Shown piece after piece: positions 5,646 to 13,464 of a stretch of 41,698 nt of DNA. This stretch comes from Sulfurovum riftiae (lineage in GTDB: Bacteria > Campylobacterota > Campylobacteria > Campylobacterales > Sulfurovaceae). The notes beneath the pieces were generated by a model that was not told the DNA's origin, did not search any database, and saw nothing but the letters and a program-made list of their open reading frames with translations. Location: NCBI RefSeq assembly GCF_001595645.1, contig NZ_LNKT01000006.1, forward strand, positions 1-41,698, written 5' to 3'. Made by a program: the position numbers and the translations under genes. Within the stretch, counting starts at the first letter, position 1. Each line of letters begins with the position of its first letter.

Positions 5646-8227
5646 CAGGTGGGTTCTATATTACCTGTTCCTGCATCAGTTAAAAAGTCAATATGTGTGG
5701 TAACACTGCTTACATCCCAGCTGCTTAAATTGTGATCTGTAAATCCACTTGCACCTTGGAACATATAATTCATATTAGTCACAGAAGCTGTTTTTGTTCC
5801 CCAATTTTCAACATTACCATTAAATTTATCTGCTCGATAGAACATCCAGCTCATATCTGTGACACTGCTAACATTCCAGCTACTACCAATATTTATATTG
5901 AATGCATCAGCTTCATAAAACATCCCTTGCATGGTAGTTACATTACTTACATTCCACTGGCTTATGTCCTGATTGAAATCAGCTGTACGTTGGAGCATCC
6001 CCGCCATCTTTTCGACTTTTCCTGTATCCCATGTGGTAATATTTCCATCAAACTGTGTTGCCATATTGAACATTGACATCATATTGGTGACATTGGAAAC
6101 ATCCCATTGGTCCAAATCTTGATTGAACAACGATGCGTTATAAAACATATTAGACATATCTGTTACCTTTGATGTATTCCATGAGTTTAAAGACTGGTTG
6201 AATACTTTAGCTGTATTAAACATTCCTTCCATATTGGTAACACTGCCAACATCCCAACTATTTATATTTTGATTGAAAAAATCAGTATATGCTAACATCA
6301 AACGCATATTGGTGACACTACTTACATCCCAAGAACCAATAGGCTGATTAAATGGCGTATCAGTAAACATTGCTTCCATGTTTGTTACATTACTTACATT
6401 CCAACTGCTGATATTTTGGTCAAAAGATGTACTATATAACATATACTTCATATTCGTTACATTTGAAGTATCCCAACTTTCAAGCGGTTGATTAAACTGT
6501 TTTGCGTCATAGAACATCCAGCTCATATCTGTGACACTGCTAACATTCCAGCTGCTGATATTTGCATTGAAGTTTTTTGCTAGAAAGAACATGGCTCGCA
6601 TATTTTCTACTTTTTCAACATTCCAATTACCTATATCTTGATTAAATGATGTTGCCCGTTCAAACATTGCATTCATATATTTTACATTACTTACATCCCA
6701 ATTACCTATATCTTGATCAAATGATGTTGCCCGTTCAAACATACGATGCATTCTAGTAACCTTGCTTGTATTCCAGTTATCAATACTTTGATTGAAGTCA
6801 GATGCACCGGCGAATGCCATATCCATTTCAGTAACATTGCTTACATCCCAACTCCCAATATCCTGGTTAAATGGTGTATAGCCAAAGGTAAAACGTAAAC
6901 TTTGCAGATTGTGAACATCCCACTGGCTTATATCTTGATTAAAAGAAGTATGAACAAGCATCCACTCCATACTCTTGACATTACTAACATCCCACTGACT
7001 TATATCAGCATTGAAATTTGATGCATAATAAAACATAAGCCGCATAGATTTTACATTGCTTACATCCCAGTTTCCAATATTCCCGTTAAATTTTGAAGCT
7101 CGATCAAACATTCCATCCATGGACTCTACAGCAGAAAGATCAGGTGTATCAACTGCATCTCCCTCCAGATTTGAACAGCCTGCAAATGCAGATTGCATTG
7201 ATGACCAAACCTGTGATCCCCACTGGTCAATAGAAAGAAGTTTCTGCTCATCCCTAGAATTGAATGTTCCATAAAAATAAATACGTGGGAAAGTACCTTC
7301 TATGGAAATAGTATATTTTCCAGGTTGACTATAGTTGCAAGTATAATTATTGTCATTCGTCCAATTCTCTATTTCAAAGTTTCCATCGCTATCGCAATCT
7401 ACACTGTAGTTGTAAATTTCACCCGGGTAGGTTGGAATAACAAACTGATCATCATTACTTACCCCAGGATTGTCTGTTTTTACACTGATCACAAAAGCAG
7501 TATCTGAAACTCCAGGACGAACAAGTATTGAAACTATTGCAGGTACAGAATCTTGTTGACCATCATTAACGATGAATGTAAAACTGTCTGTACCTATATA
7601 ATCTGTATTTGGAGTATAAGTTGCAATATTATTATTTAATGCTACCGTTCCATTCGATGGACTATCCACGATACTATAAATAAGGTCATTGACATTCCCA
7701 TCATCTGTTCCTGTCAATGTAATATCTTGTGGCGTATTCTTTTGGACAGTAATAGCCTGATCATTGGCAACAGGTGGTTGATTAACAGGTGGTGGTATAG
7801 GGGTGTTAGGTTCTGCAATAGTAATATTCACGTCATCAGAACCAGTCGCTCCATAACTATCGGCTACAAGTAAACTAATTGTATGTGTACCTATTGTATA
7901 AAGTGATGTATCATAGTTAACCCTGACACCTTCTCCTAAAATAGTACCATCTTCCAATGTCCATTGATAAAGAATTATATCTTCTTCATAATCATAACTT
8001 CCACTACCGTCTAATATGACTACTGTACCTTTTTCTACAGTTTGATCTTCTCCTGCATTTGCCACAGGTGGTCGATTTCCAATCGGTGGTGTTGGAGTAG
8101 CAGTTGGTTGTGTGGTTGGAGGTGGGCTTTCCTCTCCACTGTTACTTTTGTTTGAGCAAGCGGTAGTAGAAAGCATCACTGCTATACCCACTAACATTAT
8201 TAACGATCTCAATGTAATAGATTTCAT
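5639..8227 (-). CDS. BspA/DUF285-repeat surface lipoprotein with PKD domain
   Basis: An 862-aa exported protein. A signal peptide with a lipobox-like STTAC (Cys24) is followed by a low-complexity Ser/Pro/Thr linker (about 25-50), a PKD domain (about 51-138, PPVANAGEDQTV), and a cadherin-like/Big-type domain (about 148-238, PPVANDQAITV). After a short spacer come nineteen degenerate repeats of about 24 residues (consensus W-D-V-S-N-V-T-N-M-x-x-M-F-x-x-A-x-x-F-N-Q-D-I) from about residue 355 to the end. These are DUF285/BspA-type repeats known from surface proteins of Bacteroidetes, Mycoplasma and protists. The ATG at 8227 has AGGAGA upstream. It is probably anchored in the outer membrane and used for adhesion or binding; this is inferred from the family. 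Confidence 0.9.
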   Translation of the reverse strand: MKSITLRSLIMLVGIAVMLSTTACSNKSNSGEESPPPTTQPTATPTPPIGNRPPVANAGEDQTVEKGTVVILDGSGSYDYEEDIILYQWTLEDGTILGEGVRVNYDTSLYTIGTHTISLLVADSYGATGSDDVNITIAEPNTPIPPPVNQPPVANDQAITVQKNTPQDITLTGTDDGNVNDLIYSIVDSPSNGTVALNNNIATYTPNTDYIGTDSFTFIVNDGQQDSVPAIVSILVRPGVSDTAFVISVKTDNPGVSNDDQFVIPTYPGEIYNYSVDCDSDGNFEIENWTNDNNYTCNYSQPGKYTISIEGTFPRIYFYGTFNSRDEQKLLSIDQWGSQVWSSMQSAFAGCSNLEGDAVDTPDLSAVESMDGMFDRASKFNGNIGNWDVSNVKSMRLMFYYASNFNADISQWDVSNVKSMEWMLVHTSFNQDISQWDVHNLQSLRFTFGYTPFNQDIGSWDVSNVTEMDMAFAGASDFNQSIDNWNTSKVTRMHRMFERATSFDQDIGNWDVSNVKYMNAMFERATSFNQDIGNWNVEKVENMRAMFFLAKNFNANISSWNVSSVTDMSWMFYDAKQFNQPLESWDTSNVTNMKYMLYSTSFDQNISSWNVSNVTNMEAMFTDTPFNQPIGSWDVSSVTNMRLMLAYTDFFNQNINSWDVGSVTNMEGMFNTAKVFNQSLNSWNTSKVTDMSNMFYNASLFNQDLDQWDVSNVTNMMSMFNMATQFDGNITTWDTGKVEKMAGMLQRTADFNQDISQWNVSNVTTMQGMFYEADAFNINIGSSWNVSSVTDMSWMFYRADKFNGNVENWGTKTASVTNMNYMFQGASGFTDHNLSSWDVSSVTTHIDFLTDAGTGNIEPTWP

Positions 8228-8442
8228 CTATTTTTCTCCTATAAATTGAATATATCTGAGCCTCTCCCCAGCTGTAAAAATATTGAAAATTTATACACCT
8301 CAATTCCGGGCAATCTCTTATCCTTCTTTTACAATTATAACAAAACATGTGCTAAAAGTGTACCAGAAACATAAATTATAATATTTTTTTATCACAGATA
8401 ATCCCAAATTCAAAAAAATCATAAGAGAAAAATGCTCACTTG

Positions 8443-8459
8443 CTTCCGACCGTCGGAAG
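8443..8459. repeat. 8-bp perfect palindrome upstream of the repeat lipoprotein
   Basis: CTTCCGAC-C-GTCGGAAG (8443-8459) is a perfect palindrome with one central base, about 215 bp upstream of the lipoprotein start. It could be an operator or the stem of a hairpin. The surrounding 8228-8450 is AT-rich and I see no gene there. Confidence 0.4.
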
Positions 8460-8531
8460 TTTGCATCTTTCCCCTTAAAGCCGATACACCCCGGCCCCCT
8501 AAAACTGAAACCAACTTTTCACCAGCCACCA

Positions 8532-8996
8532 TCGGCACTCGCTTTTAGTATCTATCAATTCGAAACAACCGTACAGAACGCTACAGAGAAAACCGTAGAG
8601 TGGCTCAAAGAGGAGTTCAGATCCATCCTTGAGTCTGACAAAGACTACACCAGAAAAGCAGACTATATCGGCTTCTCAGTCCTTTCAATCGATGACAGGA
8701 TACAGAGCCTGGATAAAGAGATCAAAGAGCTTCAGGGCTTAAAGAAACAGCTTAAAACAGCAAAGGAGATCGTACTCCAGACAGGAGCAGAGATCTTCCT
8801 TGAATACGGTATCGACAAGATCGATGGTGCAGGTATCTCATCTATCACTTACACTGGTGCAACGACCTCCGATAAAAGTAGACTGGTTATCGACAATTTG
8901 GAGTCACTTATAGAAGCTGGACTCTACAGGAAAGTTGTAGATGAGGAGATGGTCGCCCAATTTTATACAAGTGACAAATATGCAGACTGTGTATAA
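8532..8996 (+). pseudogene. start-less phage-like coiled-coil protein fragment (Gp157-like)
   Basis: A plus-strand frame is open from 8382 to the TAA at 8994-8996 but contains no usable ATG, GTG or TTG near its beginning. From about 8553 it reads like a real protein: YQFETTVQNATEKTVEWLKE, then LESDKDYTRKADYIGF, then a coiled coil (DDRIQSLDKEIKELQGLKK) and a C-terminal part with LEYGIDKIDGAGISS. The order of a short helical lead, a KAD motif, a coiled coil and a beta tail resembles Gp157-type siphophage proteins; that match is from memory. Codon use is richer in GC than the flanking ATP-grasp gene end. The missing start suggests a 5'-truncated remnant of a phage or other mobile element. Confidence 0.5.
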
Positions 8997-9018
8997 ATCG
9001 TACACTTTAAATTTTACT

Positions 9019-10014
9019 TCAAGTTGTTTCGAGTTGAAACTTGTCTCTAATCATTTTAAATATACCCTGTTTTATTTTTTTTATATAAGGATCAAGTAAT
9101 TCCTTCTTTTTCTCGGAAGTTGTCATGACATCCATACTGGCGTTGATTTCAAAAATAAGTATGTTGTTATTTTGATCTATATGACAATCAATACCAAAAT
9201 AGTCAAGTTCTAACTTTTTATGAATTTTTGTGATAGTAGGTTGAATAGTAGGTTTTAGATTATTTTCAAAAGAGTTCAAACTGTTTTTTCTTTTTATCAT
9301 CGAACTTGTGTCAAACAATTCATTTTTTGCGTGTACAAGCCACTGATCAGAGATCATTGTACCTCTTATATAAATGTTACCATCAATTACGATTAGACGT
9401 GTTTTTTCATAAAATCCGTTTTCTATGTAGTCCACAAACTGAGTCAGATAATAATCACGTCCATCCAAAGGAAAAGCATAGAACTCTTCGGTTGTATCAT
9501 CTACACGTAGGGTACTGATACCTCCATGATCACCTGCCTGTCTAAAAATGATAGGAAAATCAAAACCTTCTTTTTCGATAGCATCATAGATATCGGATGG
9601 TGATCTGGGTTGGCTCCTGACAGTTTTGGGGACATGCAGTTTGTCAATGTCCTGAAGCAGTTGGTATATGTTGTCCCTGGTTGTTTTCATTATATTGGAC
9701 GGTATATTGAAAAAAGGTATTTTACCGGCAACAGACTTGTAGAAATTCTCTGCTTTTTGGAGTGTGTTTTTGTGGGTATCAGGGTCAGAGATTTCATTGA
9801 AAACGGCATGGATATTGTTAAGTTCAACATCCTGCTCCGGATTGGTATCGAAAGTCACTACGGAACGGTTAAACAGATCGTTCTGTATAAAAGAACTAAT
9901 ATTAGCACTTCCTTTCGTTTCCCATCCAATACGTCCATCCTTCAAAATGGTGTGTACTTTTACTTTTTTGTTATCTGGTATACCATTGATGAACAAGATA
10001 TTCTTTTTTTGCAT
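9019..10014 (-). CDS. ATP-grasp ligase, RimK-like, copy B
   Basis: A 331-aa paralogue of the gene at 3622-4596. Residues 1-194 are identical. From residue 195 on it shares only about half its positions, yet keeps the catalytic marks (SDQWLVH, DYFGIDCHID, FEINASM), so it should be active with its own specificity. It has no convincing ribosome site, and its start lies 26 nt after the stop of the Sat-like gene, so it may be read through from the core operon. The C-terminal half is much more AT-rich than the shared half. A carboxylate-amine ligase role follows from the family; substrates are unknown. Confidence 0.87.
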   Translation of the reverse strand: MQKKNILFINGIPDNKKVKVHTILKDGRIGWETKGSANISSFIQNDLFNRSVVTFDTNPEQDVELNNIHAVFNEISDPDTHKNTLQKAENFYKSVAGKIPFFNIPSNIMKTTRDNIYQLLQDIDKLHVPKTVRSQPRSPSDIYDAIEKEGFDFPIIFRQAGDHGGISTLRVDDTTEEFYAFPLDGRDYYLTQFVDYIENGFYEKTRLIVIDGNIYIRGTMISDQWLVHAKNELFDTSSMIKRKNSLNSFENNLKPTIQPTITKIHKKLELDYFGIDCHIDQNNNILIFEINASMDVMTTSEKKKELLDPYIKKIKQGIFKMIRDKFQLETT

Positions 10015-10017
10015 ATA
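9434..10017. repeat. 584-bp direct repeat, copy B
   Basis: Second copy of the repeat at 4016-4599, offset by exactly 5,418 bp. The left boundary falls after codon 194 of the ATP-grasp gene and the right boundary three bases before its start codon. The near absence of silent changes means recent duplication or ongoing gene conversion. Confidence 0.93.
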
Positions 10018-10040
10018 AAAACTTTTTTGATAAAATTATA

Positions 10041-11222
10041 TCATGTCAGCGATGAGGTCTGGTAAAGTTCTATCAATTTCATATAGAACTGCTCTTCGCT
10101 CTGCTGTTCGAGCAGGCCTGAACCGGGCATGAGCGAGTAGTAGAGCTCCTGCAGGTTCTCGAAGCGTTCAGGGAAGAGGGCGGCAAGAATGTTGGCCGAG
10201 ACCTCTTTTCGCACCAATATCGGAGGCGGTATCACCCCGCTCTGGATCAGCTTCATGATGGACTCTGAATGGTAGTGTACATGGTGGTGCTGTCCGTGGG
10301 GACAGGTACTTGTACTTACCAGTGTCTTACAGGTGTCGCAGTAGACATATTCATCGACGGTCTTGATGTCGATATCGATATTCTTGCAGTGGTCGAAAAC
10401 GGTACTGAGACGGTTCTTGTCATAATAGAGCCCCAGACCGCCATGGTTCTTTCCGACGACCAGTTGGTTGCATCCGTAATTTTTTGCCAGCAGGGCATCG
10501 AGGATCAGTTCGTTGAAACCCGCAAAGATATAGGAGTTCTCAAAAGGGATGACGATCACTTTGTTTCGTGGCAGGAAATTCTCGATGAAGGTAATGAGTG
10601 CATTATGCCTTATGTCGTAGCGCAGCCCTTCAGAGGTGAAGGGTTTTCGTAGGAAGATGACCAGCAGGTCCGCATCGCTGATGGCCTGACGGATCATCCT
10701 CTCATGGGCACGGTTGAAGGGGTTTGCTGCCAGCATCATGGAGGTAATGAACTTCGCACCGGTTTTGGTGATCATACTTTTGATACGTTTGATGTTGTCC
10801 GTGACAAGGGGATACTCGACGGTATACTCTCCGCTTACGGCAATGTCACCCAGTCGTGCCATGGTGTTCTTTACACCGGGGTGGGAAGGATCGCTGCTTC
10901 CGTAGATGTTGTGCAGACGCTTCTGCGGATCGATAGGGAAGGTTTCATCCACGATGAGTTCTCCCACTTTTTTGTCATAGTTTATCAGATCGACCACATC
11001 CCCTTTTTTCAGTGTAAGGAGTATCTCTTTGTTGCGTTTCCCCTTGGGTGCGAGTATGAAGGCAAAAGGAAAAGGGACTCCTTTGTAGAATTTGGATTCA
11101 TCCACTTCACGGGCCTCTTTTTCTCCCATCAGTCTGTCTACAGGGGAGATCAATCCCTCTTTGACAAGTGAGAGGGCGGAGAGTGCTTCGGTATCGATAT
11201 AGAGTGATTTGTTCTTTTTCAT
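10041..11222 (-). CDS. ATP-sulfurylase-like protein with degenerate active site
   Basis: A 393-aa protein with the overall plan of sulfate adenylyltransferase (Sat): a PUA-like N-terminal domain and a catalytic domain, plus a zinc-type cluster (CDTC at 295-298, TCPHG at 306-310). The signature that in active enzymes reads QxRNPxHxxH is here LAANPFNRAH (164-173), so the sulfate-binding Arg and the first His are replaced by Ala and Asn. The later GRDHAG-type loop reads GKNHGG. It lies 21 nt after the HP1021-like regulator and ispDF; a Sat-like gene beside these (Cj1609 near Cj1608-Cj1607) is, from memory, also seen in Campylobacter. It may be a non-canonical nucleotidyltransferase or a regulator rather than a working Sat. 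Confidence 0.8.
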   Translation of the reverse strand: MKKNKSLYIDTEALSALSLVKEGLISPVDRLMGEKEAREVDESKFYKGVPFPFAFILAPKGKRNKEILLTLKKGDVVDLINYDKKVGELIVDETFPIDPQKRLHNIYGSSDPSHPGVKNTMARLGDIAVSGEYTVEYPLVTDNIKRIKSMITKTGAKFITSMMLAANPFNRAHERMIRQAISDADLLVIFLRKPFTSEGLRYDIRHNALITFIENFLPRNKVIVIPFENSYIFAGFNELILDALLAKNYGCNQLVVGKNHGGLGLYYDKNRLSTVFDHCKNIDIDIKTVDEYVYCDTCKTLVSTSTCPHGQHHHVHYHSESIMKLIQSGVIPPPILVRKEVSANILAALFPERFENLQELYYSLMPGSGLLEQQSEEQFYMKLIELYQTSSLT

Positions 11223-11243
11223 TTATATGCCCTTTTCCGGAAA

Positions 11244-12125
11244 CTATTTCTTTTTGAATAAACCGTATTTTTTTCTTTTTTCCCAGAGACTTTTTCGCGA
11301 AATACCCAGTTTTTTGGAGAGTTCAGTATCGGGGAATTTGTACTGGAAAGAGTTGACGATGAACTTGACATAGTCATCGATGGTCAGGATCTCATTCTGG
11401 TCGTAGAGTTTTGAATCGGTGTTGAGTGTGATACTCGGGAATTCCGTTTCGAGTTCCGAAGTGCTGCAGAGAATGAAGTCATGATCCTTGAGGAGGGCCA
11501 GGAGTTTCTCTCTGTCTGCCTTTTTGAGTACATGGATCTCTGTGATGTAGAGCAGCGATTTCTCATCGGCATTCTCTATCTTCTCTTTCCAGTCCTTGTC
11601 TCCCAGCGGTACGAAGGTAAGCAGTTTCTCTTTTTGGTGTGCGAACTCGAATACCAGTTTGTCTATCAGTCTCTGATAGTTGGTCTGTATGACAAGAGGG
11701 TAGGTCAGCTTATCCATATCGAAGTCGACCTTGATCTCTTTGAGGAGGTTCGCCATATATTCATGGTAGAGCTGTGTCTTCTTCTTGAGGTCCTGGTACT
11801 CCTGGTAATGCTCTATCTTTCTAAGCAGCTCTTCGATCATGAAAGGTTTGACGATGTAGTCTTTTGCACCCAGCTTCAATGGTTCGCCTACAGTATCGTT
11901 GTTGATGTAGGAGACCATGAGGATGATGATCTTCTCTTTGAACTTCGTAATGAGCGGTGAGGTGCTCTGCCCCGGAAGGTTTGTAGAGAGCAGGTAGACA
12001 TCCCCGTTGCTGTTCATCGCTTCTTTGATCGAAGAGAATATCTCTGTCTCAAAGCCATTTTCTACCAGTTTACTGGCAATACTCTGTGCCAGATAGAGCT
12101 CGTTTTCTACGATAATTATTTTCAT
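11244..12125 (-). CDS. atypical orphan response regulator, HP1021/Cj1608 type
   Basis: The start is placed at the ATG at 12125 (MKIIIVENEL), giving 293 aa; an upstream in-frame ATG would add a tail overlapping ispDF. The N-terminal receiver domain keeps the fold (VKPF, switch Ser in MVSY), but the phospho-acceptor position is Ser47 (LLSTNLPG) and the acidic pair reads Glu-Asn. A middle region resembles a shrunken NtrC ATPase domain without a Walker A or GAFTGA. The end is a Fis-type helix-turn-helix (LSKKLGISRKSLWEKRKKYG). Size, Ser47 and linkage to ispDF match Helicobacter HP1021 and Campylobacter Cj1608, phosphorylation-independent regulators linked to redox control and oriC binding. Those functions are carried over by homology. 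Confidence 0.88.
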   Translation of the reverse strand: MKIIIVENELYLAQSIASKLVENGFETEIFSSIKEAMNSNGDVYLLSTNLPGQSTSPLITKFKEKIIILMVSYINNDTVGEPLKLGAKDYIVKPFMIEELLRKIEHYQEYQDLKKKTQLYHEYMANLLKEIKVDFDMDKLTYPLVIQTNYQRLIDKLVFEFAHQKEKLLTFVPLGDKDWKEKIENADEKSLLYITEIHVLKKADREKLLALLKDHDFILCSTSELETEFPSITLNTDSKLYDQNEILTIDDYVKFIVNSFQYKFPDTELSKKLGISRKSLWEKRKKYGLFKKK

Positions 12126-12138
12126 CTTTTGTTCCAAT

Positions 12139-13260
12139 TCATAAAGTTTTCCAGTTAAAGTAACGCAGGTTCGCCACAGCATGCACCGTAACACCCTCTT
12201 TGCGACCGACAAAACCGAGTTTTTCGGCTGTGGTGGCCTTGATATTTACCAGAGAAGGCCTGATACCAAGCAGAGAAGCGATACGTTTTCGCATCTTCTC
12301 TTTATAGGGAAGCAGGCGTGGCGCCTGTGCCAGAATGGTCATATCGACATTGCCGATCTCATAGCCGTACGTCTTGAGTTTTCTGACCGTATCGCTCAGC
12401 AGCAGTGTCGAGTCAGCCCCGGCATAGTGCTCGTCCGTATCGGGGTAGAGCTCACCGATGTCTCCCATGCCTGCAGCTCCGAGCAGTGCATCGATGAGTG
12501 CATGAATGGCGACATCGCCGTCACTGTGTGCTTTAAAGCCGTAATCCACATCGATGGGTACACCACAGAGGAACATAGGTTTCTCTGCTTCAAAAGGATG
12601 GATATCCAGGCCAAAGCCCGTCAGTGTTCTGTCGGAGGGGGGCTGTATGCAGGAGAGCTTTTGAAGGTCGGCAAGTGTGGTCAGTTTGTGTGCCTCTGTG
12701 GAACCCTCTACGAAATGTATCTTCTCACCCATGGAAGCGACAGCGGAACTGTCATCGGTAAAAAGCCTGTCGGTCTGCAGTGCCTGCCTGAGTGTTTTTG
12801 TAACACTGAGCTGAGGGGTCTGAATGATCTTCACCTTCTCTCTGTCCAAGGGATTCTGGTCCAGGTAGAGTGTATCGGTAACAGGCAGAACAGGTACGAT
12901 ACAGCTCGCCTTGTCTTTTGCCGCCAAAATACGTGCTATCATCGTTTCCGGGACACAGCATCTGGCGATATCGGAGACAAGCACATGTGTTGTCGTAACA
13001 GCTTCAAGCCCGTTCTTGAGTGAAGCCTGTCTGCTCTCGCCACCCTCTACGAAATCATAGTCTGCAAAATGCTGCATGAGTGAGATATCTTCCCGGGAGG
13101 AGACAATGATGATCTTTGCAAAGGCCCCCATCGCTTCAAAACGTTCAGCGACATGCAGCCATAGAGGGATCTCCCCGCTGTAGAGCCACTGCTTCTTTAC
13201 ATCGCTTTCAAAACGTGATGAACTGCCTGCGCCAAGAAGTATTAATGTGATGTCAGACAC
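12139..13260 (-). CDS. ispDF: bifunctional IspD/IspF (MEP isoprenoid pathway)
   Basis: A 373-aa fusion typical of Campylobacterota. Residues 1 to about 205 are the IspD cytidylyltransferase (LLGAGSSSRFESDVKKQW nucleotide loop, GGESRQASLKNGL, DDSSA). About 213 to 373 are IspF (GFGLDIHPF metal-binding Asp and His, HSDGDVAIHALIDALLGA, IGNVDMTI, ATTAEKLGF). The enzyme makes CDP-methylerythritol and later closes the cyclodiphosphate, two non-consecutive steps of isopentenyl diphosphate synthesis. The start is GTG at 13260 with GAGGA upstream. The regulator follows 13 nt downstream, so the two genes are co-transcribed. Confidence 0.96.
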   Translation of the reverse strand: MSDITLILLGAGSSSRFESDVKKQWLYSGEIPLWLHVAERFEAMGAFAKIIIVSSREDISLMQHFADYDFVEGGESRQASLKNGLEAVTTTHVLVSDIARCCVPETMIARILAAKDKASCIVPVLPVTDTLYLDQNPLDREKVKIIQTPQLSVTKTLRQALQTDRLFTDDSSAVASMGEKIHFVEGSTEAHKLTTLADLQKLSCIQPPSDRTLTGFGLDIHPFEAEKPMFLCGVPIDVDYGFKAHSDGDVAIHALIDALLGAAGMGDIGELYPDTDEHYAGADSTLLLSDTVRKLKTYGYEIGNVDMTILAQAPRLLPYKEKMRKRIASLLGIRPSLVNIKATTAEKLGFVGRKEGVTVHAVANLRYFNWKTL

Positions 13261-13464
13261 TTATAATCCTCACTGTGTATCAAATTGTAACGGATTATAC
13301 AGAGTGAAACCTTGATAGTTTCTTTAATACACACTTCAGTTCCCTGTGACGCTTAAAATATTTAATTAAGACAAAATAACTCTTAATTTTTCGAATTTCA
13401 ATATATTTTAAGATTTGAGTGGTATAACTCAAGTATCAAAATTTAATAAGCAGGAGTCATAAAA

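Noticed and set aside
8142-8348. Small minus-strand ORF of 68 aa upstream of the lipoprotein
   Set aside because: It overlaps the lipoprotein signal region in another frame and has no supporting ribosome site or protein-like composition.
10269-10652. Plus-strand ORFs opposite the Sat-like, regulator and ispDF genes
   Set aside because: They are antisense shadows of conserved coding sequence without ribosome sites or recognisable products.
12126-12212. Longer start for the HP1021-like regulator
   Set aside because: The extension overlaps the ispDF end and precedes the normal receiver start MKIIIVEN; it also would shift Ser47 numbering away from the family.
13261-13464. Regulatory RNA between ispDF and mrp
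   Set aside because: Only AT-rich divergent promoter-like sequence is visible; no stable structure or known riboswitch motif.
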